A DNA stretch of 20,259 bases from Silene noctiflora (GCA_009801015.1 VHZZ01000183.1:35749-56007), one strand, 5' to 3'. Shown: positions 9,339-19,200, counted from the first letter of the stretch. Numbers and translations are program-made. Notes: generated by a model from the letters alone, not told the origin.

Positions 9339-12300
9339 ATGGATCCGAACCCGAAAAACTTCCCAATCCTATCCTACATCATGACCCGACTCCCTTCAAT
9401 CGGACCACTCCGTCAACCCACTTCCCCAACCTCCGACATCGAAGCTCCACCTCCAACCATCCGAACCACCCCTCCCGAACCTACCTTCCACGACACGCTC
9501 ATCTCCCGTATGCCCCACTTAACCGACCCGAAAGTCATATCCGAAATGTCCTCCGCCGTATCCGAAATCGCGCAAACCCGGTCTGTCCTCCAAGCCCTCG
9601 GTCCTCGACCCGATCATGAAACCATCGACCTCGCCCGGTCTAAATTAATCGAAATCGATTCGGTGTTGCCGTCGCAGCTCGACGAGATCGAGCTCTCTCC
9701 GGCGACGGAAGGTGTGGCGGGGGAGAGTGATAGGGAGAGGTTGGAGAGGGAGAAGGCGATGTATAAGGCGATTGTTCAGGTTGATGAGATGCATGATGCG
9801 TATGAGAAATTATTGCGTGCTAATGAGGAGAAATTGCAGCGGATTTACGATTCCGCTGCCGCTGCGAAAGGGAAGGGGAAGGAGGTGGTGGAGGAAGAGG
9901 AGGAAGAGGAGGAGGTTAATGAAGATGTTATTAGGGTTTTGAAAGAGGAAGGTGGAACTGTTGATAAGGTTGACTTGTCTGGTAAGAAATTGAGGATTTT
10001 GCCTGATGCTTTTGGAAGGTTGAAGAATGTTGTTGTTCTTAATCTTTCTACTAATCAATTGCAGGTTTGATTATCGTTTTTCGATTTTCGATTATCTTTC
10101 GTAATTAGTTTAATGATTGCGTGTTAGTTAATAATTTGATTTGATTTCTGTTGTTGAGGTTTGCGTGATTTGTAGGAATTTACAATGATTTGATAATGAT
10201 TAGTAATTACTTTTTGTCTCGATTATTTGTTTACGTTTGATTAAAATACTGCTTGCGAAGAACAATAAAGGTAAAAAAATGATTGGGACGGAGGGAGTGG
10301 AGTATGTTGTGGTGAATCTTTCTAGTAATCAGCTGCAGGTTTGATTGTGTTTTTGTTGATTACTTTAATGAGGGAGTGTTTAATGCAGTGATTTAGCGGA
10401 GTAAAATTTATTGTTTGACTTTTGACTGCTGTTGTTTTGGCTTTGAGTAATTCTTAAGAAATTTACAATGATATATGATATGATATGATCTAATCTAACA
10501 TGGATTAGATAATAAGTAGTTAGTACTCACTCCGTTCCGATCATTTGTTTGACTTTAATTAAAATAGCCCTCACTAATAATAAAAAAGGTAAACAAATGA
10601 ATGGGACGGGAGTTGGGAAGAAGGGAGTAACTACGTTTCACTGTTATAGGTCCTGTTAACAACGACAAAATGCCTAATCTCATTCCATTCTATAACCTAT
10701 ATATATGACGAGGTAGAGAGGTCGGAGCTACATGTTGGTCTCGTTACGCTCGTAGGTAGTGTAATGAAAATTGCTTAGAATAGCGCGTGAATCTGTGATT
10801 ACGATCGCAATGTAAGAAGTGAAGATGTTTCAGTTAGCCAACCTGCTTTGTTTTGTTGTACTTTCTACTAGCAAATCTGTTTCCAATGGGTTATTATGGT
10901 ATGAAATTTTAGTGATCGTATGTAGTCGGTAGTTTGAAGCATCTTTTGTGTTGATATTTATGGCGGTTGTTTTTGGACGTGAGCTATTTATAGTATTAAA
11001 GTTGGGACACGTAAGCTTGTCATCCTTTGCCGAAAAAATTTCATGCTTGTTGATTGGGAGGGTGTTTATGGTGTGGTCTACGTATTTTGTGTTTGAACTT
11101 TGCTTTTAGAGATTTTAATGAAATATGTTTAGTTACAATTAATGTTGTGTAAGACCGTTATTGTAACACTACAAAGTAATTAATTCTTTCATTCAATGGG
11201 ATATTGGGATGTATAGCATCATAGAAGTCTGTTGTACGCATACAAAGGTCTTATAGATTTTGTGTCGTTGAGTATAATTGACATTACTATTGATTTAAAT
11301 ATTGACACGAGGATCTCTATTATGGGCCTGTAAGGCAATGCTTATCATGATATTAAATCTCTCTGTGATACTTATGTCATAATTGGTTATTGCGCCTCAA
11401 ATGCGGCTGACACCGCCTCAAAATGTGATTGCGGTTATATTTAAAAACTCGTTAACTCGGGCGTGATATGGTGTCATAGTGGGTATTTCAGTATTTCCTA
11501 CGAGGTTTCCAATGTGATTTACATCTCTCAACCTACCCACCCTCCAAATGCGTCTCATTGGAGGTGGCAATTTTTGTTGTCAATACGATGTTGATTAGTC
11601 ATATTGTACACCGAATAAGGTTTTAAATGTGTCAATCTATAGCTGAGTTGAAGCAGAACCTAGTAGAGTAGTACACCATCAGGTAACTAGCTAGATTGAC
11701 ATCAAAAGAAATGCATCCAATCTTTGTGGCAAACCGAAATCAAGTAGACTGGTAAAATTTCCTCGGATCGAGGAGTAATGCATGTACTTTAGTTGTAGCT
11801 TATACCACGTTTTGGATTATTTATTTGTTGTCAGGTTGTCCATTTATTGATGTGAAAATATATACCGTAGAAATTTTTGCTGCTTTTGCTGTTTGCTATT
11901 TTATCTAAGATTTACAGCACCTGCATAGAAGAATACATTTTTTTTTGGCTAGATGCTTCGCAAAAACTATTAGCTTTTAGGTTTCCCTATAAGCTGAATA
12001 ATACTCAGAGGAATTAGGGTGATCAATACTGTTTATTATGTTTCCGTATGTATGGAGAATTGAATTATGGATTATTATTGAGAATTTATGGCCCACTCTG
12101 GCCTATGGACGTGTTGGTGACGAGTCAAGAAATAGGGCTGCCGGCTGCTTAATGATTGTGGGTTTTAAGAATTTTTCAGGCTAATTCTTGTGCCTTTTGT
12201 TACTATGATGGGTGGCTGAGATACCCATGTGAATTTCAGTCTCCCTGATACTTAATGTAATGCTATCGTCCCTTCTCAGGGCAAACTATCTCGTAGTGTG

Positions 12301-14366
12301 CTCATGTCATATTTTCTTTGAAAATTTGAATCTAGAACTATTGTGTTTGTGGGTTCAGAATCTTTCTGTGTAAGCTTTATATTTTTCCGTGTACTTCTAA
12401 CTGAATCCTAAATCTCCAAAAGGTTGCCGTGCCCAAATGCCTGAGAACTGTGGCTTTTGAGTGAATGGAAGTATGGTGAGATATAGAGTGAGCTTCAAGA
12501 ATATTATACAGAAGTCTTTGTGTATTCCAATTTTTTAGGTGATCGATCGCATTTTCGCATGTGGGACTGTGGGAATGCCAAATGTCAACATGTTTTTTAA
12601 TGCTTTTGTTGCGGTTTTACATGAGAAAAATAACTGTCATTGCGTCTTTTTTTAGCAATTTTCTTTTTAGGGTCATTTGTCATCTTTTATCACCCTGTCA
12701 CAAGGCTCAGAACGTAGTCTGCTGTTTCAGTATTCCAGTTAAGGTTGATTAAAATCTTGTTTTAGTCTTCTAATATGGCAGCTATTCCTCTGCTTTCAGG
12801 GAATTCCCGACTCTATATCTGGAATGGAAAATCTTGAAGACTTGAATCTGTCCTCTAATACTCTGCAATCTCTCCCGGATTCCATTGGCCTGTTACTAAA
12901 ATTGAGGATCCTCAATGTTGCAGGAAACAAGCTAACTGCACTTCCTGACAGCATCGCCCACTGCAAGTAAGTTTCCTTCACTTCGATCCTATCAGCATGG
13001 TTTTCAGGAACATCAAGGGAAATCCATTCTTATTGTTAGAGTAATTCTAGGTTGATACTTCCTCTCCTGTGACTATGTGAGACCTCATTAATTCTCTAAC
13101 CCTAACATGTACCTATCACACTCTATTATCATCTCTCCCAAAACAAAATGCGTGTGTACCGCCGTACACAGTTACTCATTACTCCCTCCGTTTTGTATTA
13201 TTAGCCGTTTTAGTTATTTGCACAGTATGAAGAGACTGAGAGTACACCTTTAAAAATAGGAAAAGTTACTTATAACCCAATAGCATGTAAAAAGGGACGC
13301 TGTTAATGTATAGAAGAATGCACAGGAGAGACTACTAGAGAGTAATGATGGGACATGGGTCTTTCAAGTGCTGTAGATTTTTTTTGGTAAATGCGCATTA
13401 GAAAGCATGAAACATGAGGAAGGGTAAAAACGACATCTAAAATGAAAAAAAAAAAAGCTCTTCCCGTAAAACTTCTAATAAAAACAACAGACAGAGTATT
13501 AATATACGAGTAACATCTAAGGAGTGTTATTTTAAAACTCACTTATTTCAATATTACTTTGTAAGCATTGTATGTTAGTGTAGTGGTACTGAAACTCATC
13601 ACCACTTGGTCGGTCGAACTCTTCACAATTCCTTTTCCATATCATATTTATTCGTTTCTCTCTCCGACCGGCGACCACCCTTTCCCAAGCTCCTGAACCA
13701 CTTATAAATTGTCTGATCTTTAATTTTTACAGGTCATTGGAGGAGTTGGATGCAAGTTTTAACAACCTTGGGTATTTACCCACCAACATAGGCTTTGAGT
13801 TGGTGAACTTGAGAAAACTCCTAGTCCACTACAACAAGATTCGATCTCTTCCAAGTTCAGTCGGTGAGATGAAATCTCTCCAACATCTTGACGCTCATTT
13901 CAACGAGCTTCACGGCCTTCCCCTCTCCATCGGCAAGCTGACAACTCTTGTCACCTTAAACCTCAGTGGCAACTTCAGTGACTTCAAGGAACTACCTGAG
14001 ACATTTGGTGATCTAATAAGTCTCGAAGAAGTAGATCTCAGCAACAATCAAATTCACGCTCTTCCAAACTCATTTTGCAGACTAGAGAAGTTGAGAAAGC
14101 TCAACTTAGACCTAAACCCTATTACTGTTCCCCCTGTGGAGGTTGTGAATGCCGGAGCTGAAGCAGTTAAGATGTTCATGGCTAAGAGGTGGGCCGATCT
14201 CCTGAGGGAGGAGGAAGAAAGGAAGAAGCAAATGACACAAGAACTAGGTGAAACAGGTTGGTTAAAGCGAAGCGTGTCTAAGCTCAACAACGTTGTTTCC
14301 AGTGTTTCTGAGTATCTGGGATCTCCAAGGTCTCCACATGATCCTTGTCTCGACGAGGTACGTTAA
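9339..14366 (+). CDS. Plant intracellular Ras-group-related LRR protein (PIRL1/PIRL9 type)
   Basis: The exons are 9339-10064, 12800-12966 and 13733-14366 (1527 nt, 508 residues; remembered Arabidopsis PIRL9 is about 499). The N-terminal 200 residues contain NPK-FPILSY near the start, a conserved block ([20 protein letters not shown] at 71-90), a charged helix-prone part (about 129-170) and an acidic run (185-192). About ten LRRs follow (about 208-455) of the form LxxLPxxIGxLxxL, with LSxNQLQ, SFNNL and HFNEL turns. The charged C-terminal tail includes [11 protein letters not shown]. PIRLs are cytosolic, Ras-group LRR proteins without a kinase or membrane anchor; PIRL1 and PIRL9 are known to act redundantly in pollen development. 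The junctions rebuild the LRR spacing exactly (NQLQ|GIPDS; HC|K|SLEELD). The last residues are uncertain: GAG|GTACGT at 14357/14358 is also a good donor. Confidence 0.92.
10208..10299. mobile_element. Stowaway-like MITE, copy 2
   Basis: It begins TACTTTTTGTCTCGATTATT with TGTTTACGTTTGATTAAAAT, and ends AATGATTGGGACGGAGGGAG. Its inner sequence is nearly the same as copy 1, so they belong to one family. The left terminus has drifted (CTTTTTGTCTC instead of CTCCCTCCGTCTC). It lies in PIRL intron 1, about 145 bases from the donor. Confidence 0.75.
10524..10629. mobile_element. Stowaway-like MITE, copy 3
   Basis: The left end, TACTCACTCCGTTCCGATCA, with TTTGTTTGACTTTAATTAAA, pairs with GGTAAACAAATGAATGGGAC. 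The right terminus is disturbed: GGGACGGGAGT is followed by an extra stretch before AAGGGAGTA. It lies about 225 bases after copy 2 in the same intron, but its sequence differs enough that it is not a simple duplicate. Confidence 0.7.
13180..13498. mobile_element. Stowaway-like MITE of a second family in PIRL intron 2
   Basis: TACTCCCTCCGTTTTGTATT at 13180 with ATTAGCC is a classic Stowaway-type terminus. A degenerate complement, CTAATAAAAACAACAGACAG followed by AGTA, ends near 13498, giving an element of about 320 bp. The interior contains an A run (13445-13456) and no coding. Intron 2 spans 12967-13732. The right end is only partly matched, so the extent is provisional. Confidence 0.5.
13575..13625 (+). 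mobile_element. Possible SINE head (A- and B-box pair) in PIRL intron 2
   Basis: TTAGTGTAGTGGTACTGA (13575-13592) resembles a pol III A box, and CGGTCGAACTC (13611-13621) resembles a B box, at tRNA-like spacing. ACTCATCACCACTTGGTC between them is typical of plant SINE heads. No A tail or target duplication was found, so this is a remnant at best. Confidence 0.35.
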
Positions 14367-15083
14367 TCAGAAAGCCAATGACGTTCTTACCCTCCCCAGG
14401 CCTCGAATTTGGATAAGTTCCCAAGACATTGCTGGTTATTGAAACTCCTGAAGTTTTGCAGATAAAAACAACTTAGTTACTTGCTCTTTAAGCGAATAAT
14501 CCTTTTCTGACTTGTACAGTCAGTGTCTATACTTGTGCTTACTATTCTCTGAGATTTTGTCTTGTTTTTCGCTTGACAGCTCGAGTTTTGTTCTGGAAAC
14601 CTATACAAATTGATTGCAAAATGTTTGGTTTATTCTATCTTTGTTTTCTTTCACAATCTTTTTGGCCTCTGCCTAGGATGCCGAAAATCATCCTGTTTTT
14701 GTGTTGAATTGAGTATACAAGCATTGATCCGATTAAAAAGATCGAAGTTGGAAGATGTTTGCAGAGAAGGTTGCTATAGGAGGAAGATGAATGTTGTTGA
14801 TAATTAGAAAGATGGGTAAATATCATGAAAAGTTGGAGTACAAAATACTTTTTAATTACTTTTTAAATTTCCAATGATTTTTTTATGTCAAACATTTGTT
14901 TCTAAGTTATTTTAATAGTCGATACAGGAGCACAAGTTAGAAAAATCATTCTTTGTGGATCTATTAATGACTATAATTATTATAAAAAAAAAAAAAAAAA
15001 CAATACGCCGTAAATTATGCTCAGTGAACTACTTCCAATTACTCAAAATGACTCAAGCAAACCCAATCCAACCTATATTCTTT
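14367..15083. other. 3' flank of PIRL
   Basis: This holds the PIRL 3' UTR and AT-rich spacer. An open frame from 14580 to 14807, preceded by GCTTGACAG, could be spliced to GAG at 14357 to give a longer C-terminus, but its translation is cysteine- and hydrophobic-rich and unlike known PIRL tails. A 17-A run lies at 14984-15000. No other gene is visible. Confidence 0.55.
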
Positions 15084-15486
15084 TCTATAAGAGACCATAA
15101 TGGTAAAATTCGGTAAAATTCTTTTGTTAGGAGCAAAAAAATGCGGATCTAATAATATTCTTGTTGCGCAAGATCTCGCTTTAAAAGAAAACATTTTAGT
15201 TTTAGCCGCTAAACACTTGGGAATCTCAAAGTTAATTGTGAAAGGTGATAATTCATGTGTTATTAACTCACTTCGTAGTACTTGACAAATTCTTTGGAAA
15301 ATTTGTAATATTATCAATGATGTGAAATTAAACCTTCATTTCTTCGATGAAGACTGAAGTGATAATTAAAAATTACTTTCGTGAAACAAACAAAGTTTCT
15401 GACTTTATGGCTTATATTGGACATATCTCACCCATTCTAAAGGATAAGATAGATTCATCATATACCAATCTAGTTTTATTATCTTA
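15084..15486 (+). pseudogene. Decayed RNase H-like (RVT_3-type) domain
   Basis: The fragments, in order, are IRDHNGKI (15087-15110), then in another frame VAQDLALKENILVLAAKHLG (within 15100-15285) with KLIVKGDNSCVINSL, a stop, WKICNIINDVKLNLHFF (to about 15345), and after a frame change YFRETNKVSDFMAYIGHISP. This follows the plant reverse-transcriptase-like RNase H domain: RDxxG, EAxAL, a GDN motif (normally with the catalytic Asp) and an REAN-like histidine/asparagine end. GGTAAAATTC repeated at 15102-15111 and 15112-15121 causes the first frame change. Such domains occur in plant LINEs and as free-standing relics. No intact start or end exists and the fragment is surely non-functional. Confidence 0.7.
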
Positions 15487-15518
15487 AAATATATATATAT
15501 ATATATATTTTTTTTTTC
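15484..15518. repeat. AT-dinucleotide and T-run microsatellite
   Basis: About ten AT units are followed by ten T. This is simple sequence between the RNase H relic and the hAT-like element and is expected to be length-variable. Confidence 0.85.
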
Positions 15519-15559
15519 TACTTTCCGAAAATAATCCTATGAAATGATCGGAACTCAAC

Positions 15560-15584
15560 CCAACCCGATTCGTGGCCAGGTCTA
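15560..15584. mobile_element. Second hAT-like terminus abutting the 411-bp element
   Basis: CAACCCGATTCGTGGCCAGG followed by TCTA resembles the right end of the neighbouring element (CCCGATTTGCCAAGTCTA). It is followed after four bases by that element's left end. It may be the remaining end of an older copy into which the 411-bp element inserted; no partner end was found upstream. Confidence 0.35.
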
Positions 15585-15588
15585 CGGA

Positions 15589-15999
15589 TAGACCTGACAA
15601 AAGTAACTTGACCCGATTGACCGACCTGAAAAGTCTGACCCGAGACCCGAAATGACCCGAACTACACCACCCGAATGTGACCCGAAAACCCGAACAAACC
15701 CGACCCGACCCGAACATGACCCGATCTCCTGCGTAACTGACCTGATCTGAAAACGACCCGGTTCTGAAGCCACCCAACCCAAAAATGACCCAACAAAACA
15801 TAACTTTAATTGAACCGAAAAGACTTGAAATGATTTTCTCTCTCTTATTCATTGACCTGAAAATGACCCGACCCAAAATAACCCGACCCGATTACCCGAA
15901 ACTGACCCGACGAACAAACCCAAAATGACCCGAGACGACCCGTATTAACCCGAAATTAATGAAAGACCCAAACTGGTCTGACCCGATTTGCCAAGTCTA
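15589..15999. mobile_element. Non-autonomous hAT-like element (411 bp) with 8-bp target duplication
   Basis: The left end TAGACCTGACAAA (15589-15601) and the reverse complement of the right end (TTTGCCAAGTCTA, 15987-15999) match at 11 of 13 positions and fit the hAT terminal pattern. Flanking octamers TCTACGGA (15581-15588) and TCCACGGA (16000-16007) differ at one base, as expected for a slightly aged 8-bp hAT duplication. The interior carries close to twenty ACCCGA motifs, mostly in one orientation, and no transposase. It ends about 150 bases upstream of the NBR1 TATA box. Confidence 0.85.
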
Positions 16000-16149
16000 T
16001 CCACGGAGTAGTAGTAAAACCCGCGAAAATACTCCCAAGACTGAAGTCCCAATACTTGATCACCACACAAACCCACAGACTTACGTCTCTTCTTGTAAAT
16101 CGTGATTTTTTTAGGATTTAGGAACCAGTAAAAGGACCTTTTCAAATTC

Positions 16150-16158
16150 TATATATAA
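16150..16158 (+). promoter_or_regulatory. Probable TATA box of NBR1
   Basis: TATATATAA lies 80 bases before the start codon, which would put transcription start near 16185 and give a leader of about 50-55 bases. The following sequence is pyrimidine-rich, as in many plant leaders. Confidence 0.55.
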
Positions 16159-16188
16159 TCTTCCTCCTATAATATTTTTCCCCAATTT

Positions 16189-16197
16189 CTAGGGTTT
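16189..16197 (+). promoter_or_regulatory. Telo-box-like motif at the NBR1 transcription start region
   Basis: CTAGGGTTT (complement AAACCCTAG) matches the plant telo-box often found near the 5' ends of constitutively expressed genes. A second TCTAGGGTTT occurs about 110 bases later, near the start of intron 1. The motif is short and common, so its role here is inference. Confidence 0.35.
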
Positions 16198-16237
16198 ACA
16201 ATTTCTACGTCTTTTACTATTCCTTCGCTTCTTATCC

Positions 16238-19200
16238 ATGGCGTCACTTGTCATCAAGGTTCGACCTTTCTCTCTTTCTATTCCGTTATTTGTTTTAATC
16301 TAGGGTTTTTGAATTTATTCTGTTTTTCTTACAAAAGTATTGTTTTTGATGTTTTTTTTTGTATTTAGTTGAATTTGTTATGCAGTGAATTTTGTTCGTT
16401 GATCGTATGTTCGCATCTTTAATACGCAAAAGTGTCAATTTCGGTTGTAAAATTGAGTGATTATTAAGTACTTATTTCTTTGCTTTTATGTTCAATTACT
16501 CCGTCTCGATTATTTGTTTACCTTTTCTATTCATTGTGATGAGTATTTTAATTAAAGGTAAACTAATGATCGGGATCGAAGTATATTTTTGTTAATTTTT
16601 TGTATGATGTTGAGCCAACCAATTTGCATGTGGCATTAAATTAGTTTGATCCTAATCAACTTTTCTAAGTTCCGCTCTTTAAATTGTTGGCTTTGGGTGC
16701 ATATATCCGACAGCCCTTACCTCGCAATTTGCTGGAGCCCTTGAGGCACCGGAGTAGTGTTGATCCACTGCCCCACATTTTAGACACGGGCCTCTATTTG
16801 GCGCATGCAATACATGAGCATAAGTCTCGAAACGAGTGTATTGCTCACACCAGAGAAAGAAGCATGTGGTGTGTTGGAGAGTATGTGGAGGTCTATTTGT
16901 TTAAACTAGGTTTAGAAGGGATTACACGTTATAAGTTTGCTTAAAGCTTTTCATGTCTGACTAGATAATCGTATTTTTACGATGTTTGGTATTTTTGTAG
17001 GTAAAATATGAGGAAACGCTTAGGCGTCTCAATGTTGCTATAAATGGAGACCAGAAATTAGATCTTAGCATGGAGTGTCTGAGGCTGAAAATTCGTTCTC
17101 TTTTCAACTTGCCAACAGATGCGTATATTCGTCTTACGTACAAAGATGAAGATGGTGACCTTGTTACCCTTGGGGATGATGATGATCTTGATGATATAGT
17201 TAGGCAAGGTCTAAATCCTGTTAGGATTTCTGTTCACGTTGGTTCAGACCAGAGCACTCAATCGTCTTCTACTCCTTCTAGTGGAAGTGCCATCCCAAGC
17301 ACGGCTTCCTCACAAAATGTGCAACCAAAATTTAATGTTGACGAGGCACTGAAGTCTCTGCAAGAGCCTCTAAATCGTGTTTTCCTGAATCTCAGATCAC
17401 TAACTCCAAATTCACAACATAATGCTATTGCTGCTGATGCTCGCAAAATATTGAAATCTGTTCAAACACATTTGGCTCAGGCGTTGACCAAGCTCCAATC
17501 AGACGTTTCATCGGCTCCTACTTCTCCAATTCTTGCTGATCTTTTTGACGGGTTGCATAAATTGAGACTGTTGTGCTTGAATGCTGCTCTTTCTATATCT
17601 GGTAATATTAGTGGAAGTAGTCACAACAAAGATGGCAATGAAGTTACGAAAAATGATGGCATTGATACACCTGTCCCTATTCAACCAGCTCCTAAGAGTA
17701 CTCAGGCTACTGGACTACATGTATCCCTTAAAGACAAGAGTGCAAGCTGTGAATCTTCTGCTAAAAAGATGTCTAGCAGTGGTAGTACCAAGAGCAGGGA
17801 TGTTGCCTTTTCAGGAGCAAGAGCGATGCATGCATCAGAAAAGGAATCTAGTTTCGGATCCATAATCCACAAAAATGTCGGGTGTGATGGCTGTGGGGTT
17901 CTTCCTATTACTGGACCAAGGTTCAAATCGAATGTGTAAGATTGATATTAATGATTGGCTTCCTAGACCGTGTTTAAAATACTTTTGTAATTGGGGACAG
18001 CCTTAGTTAAGGCTAATCACTTGACTTTATTCTCTCTCGCAGGAAGTATGATTACGATTTATGCAGTCTTTGTTTCTCACGGATGGGAAATGACTTAGAT
18101 TATACTAGGATTGATATCCCCTTGCCATATCCTTCGTCTTTCAAGGCCCAAGATGCGGAACTTGTGATGTTTCCCTACCTGGCTATGGCGAGGCCCTATG
18201 TACCAAAACATCTTCGTATGGGATTTGATAGTCGCTTTGTTATGGATGTCAATGTCATGGATGGGACAACCATGGCTCCGTCGACACCTTTTACAAAGAC
18301 ATGGCGGATGCAGAACACTGGTTCAGTCCCTTGGACGCGTGGACTGCGATGTCACTGGATATGTGGAGACCGATTTAGCCCTTCTGATTCAGTTGAGATC
18401 CAGGTATGGAATTTTCATTCTTTTTCCAGTAACATTACCCCAATACTTCTGGATGATACTTATTTGACATTATTCGTATTTTATTCGGTCTTAGGTTCCT
18501 TTGACTGGTGTGAATGTTGCTTCTGAGATTAACATATCTGTTGATTTCATTGCCCCTGACTTGCCTGGTCGATACATTTCTTATTGGAGTATGGCAGACC
18601 CATCCGGCCACAAGTTTGGACAGCGTGTGTGGGTTCAAATTCAGGTTTGTTTCCATGGTCATAGTTTGTCTATCTGTAATTCTCTCGTAAGGTGGAACTA
18701 ACTGCTGTAATTCCAACTTGTTCATACCATTTCTCACTCAGGTGGATCAATCCTTGGACTTGACCCGTGAAAGCTCCCCAATGTTAGACCTAAATCTTCC
18801 TCCTGAAAGTAACGAGACCGATTTTAATGTTAAGGCCGAACCTGAATCTGATGTCGAAGTTGGTGATTCTAGTGCTCCATCCATTCTCGAGAATAACACT
18901 GTGATGCTAGGGCCAAATTTCCCTATCAATGATGACCTACTAGTTGCTGCAGGTTCATCATGTGTTCCACCTGCTACTGTATCTCCTGTAGGACCCCCAC
19001 CTGTCTCTTCTCCTACACCAGCTGCTTCTTCCTCAAACGTATCATATCCCATCCTTGATGGTGTCAGCAACATTCACGAGCAAGTAACTGAGGAACTTTC
19101 ACTTCATGTTGAGACGAAAATGCTGAAGGAACTTGAGCAGATGGGTTTCAAGCAAACTGACTTGAACAGAGAAGTTCTTCGAATGAACACATATGATTTG

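Larger units (their letters stand above)
10065..12799 (+). other. Intron 1 of the PIRL gene (2735 bp)
   Basis: The donor is TTGCAG|GTTTGA and the acceptor CTTTCAG|GGAATT; both exons are in phase 0. Two Stowaway-like MITEs lie in its first 570 bases. A hairpin (CCTCCAA at 11541-11547, TTGGAGG at 11558-11564) is the only other structure I picked out. No reading frame with recognisable homology occurs in the remaining 2 kb or so. This is the longest intron in the window. Confidence 0.88.
16259..17000 (+). other. Intron 1 of NBR1 (742 bp)
   Basis: The donor is ATCAAG|GTTCGA and the acceptor TTTGTAG|GTAAAA. Joining gives LVIK|VKYEE, matching the PB1 start. It contains a Stowaway-like MITE and an Au-SINE-like fragment. 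An 86-codon open frame at 16684-16944 covers the SINE fragment and looks accidental. Early U/T-rich sequence and TCTAGGGTTT are the only possible regulatory traits. Confidence 0.85.

Noticed and set aside
8730..9355. ATGGATCCGAA at about 8731 repeats the first bases of the PIRL coding sequence
   Set aside because: The match stops after 11 bases and the upstream frame runs into a T tract, so a duplicated start exon is not supported.
14610..14807. Separate small gene downstream of PIRL
   Set aside because: Its translation matches nothing recognised and it lies where the PIRL 3' UTR is expected; kept only as a possible alternative tail.
15484..15876. 130-codon open frame on the - strand
   Set aside because: It is produced by the GGGTC-rich hAT-like element read antisense; the Gly/Ser/Arg composition follows from the repeat.
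15603..15990. CRISPR-like or satellite array from the regular ACCCGA motifs
   Set aside because: Spacing is irregular, there are no unique spacers, and the motifs lie wholly within inverted termini with an 8-bp target duplication.
16189..16310. Interstitial telomere repeat
   Set aside because: Only single AGGGTTT motifs occur, not tandem TTTAGGG arrays; a telo-box is the simpler reading.
16684..16944. 86-codon gene or alternative first exon inside NBR1 intron 1
   Set aside because: It overlaps the SINE fragment, ends in a stop before the acceptor and adds no homology to PB1.
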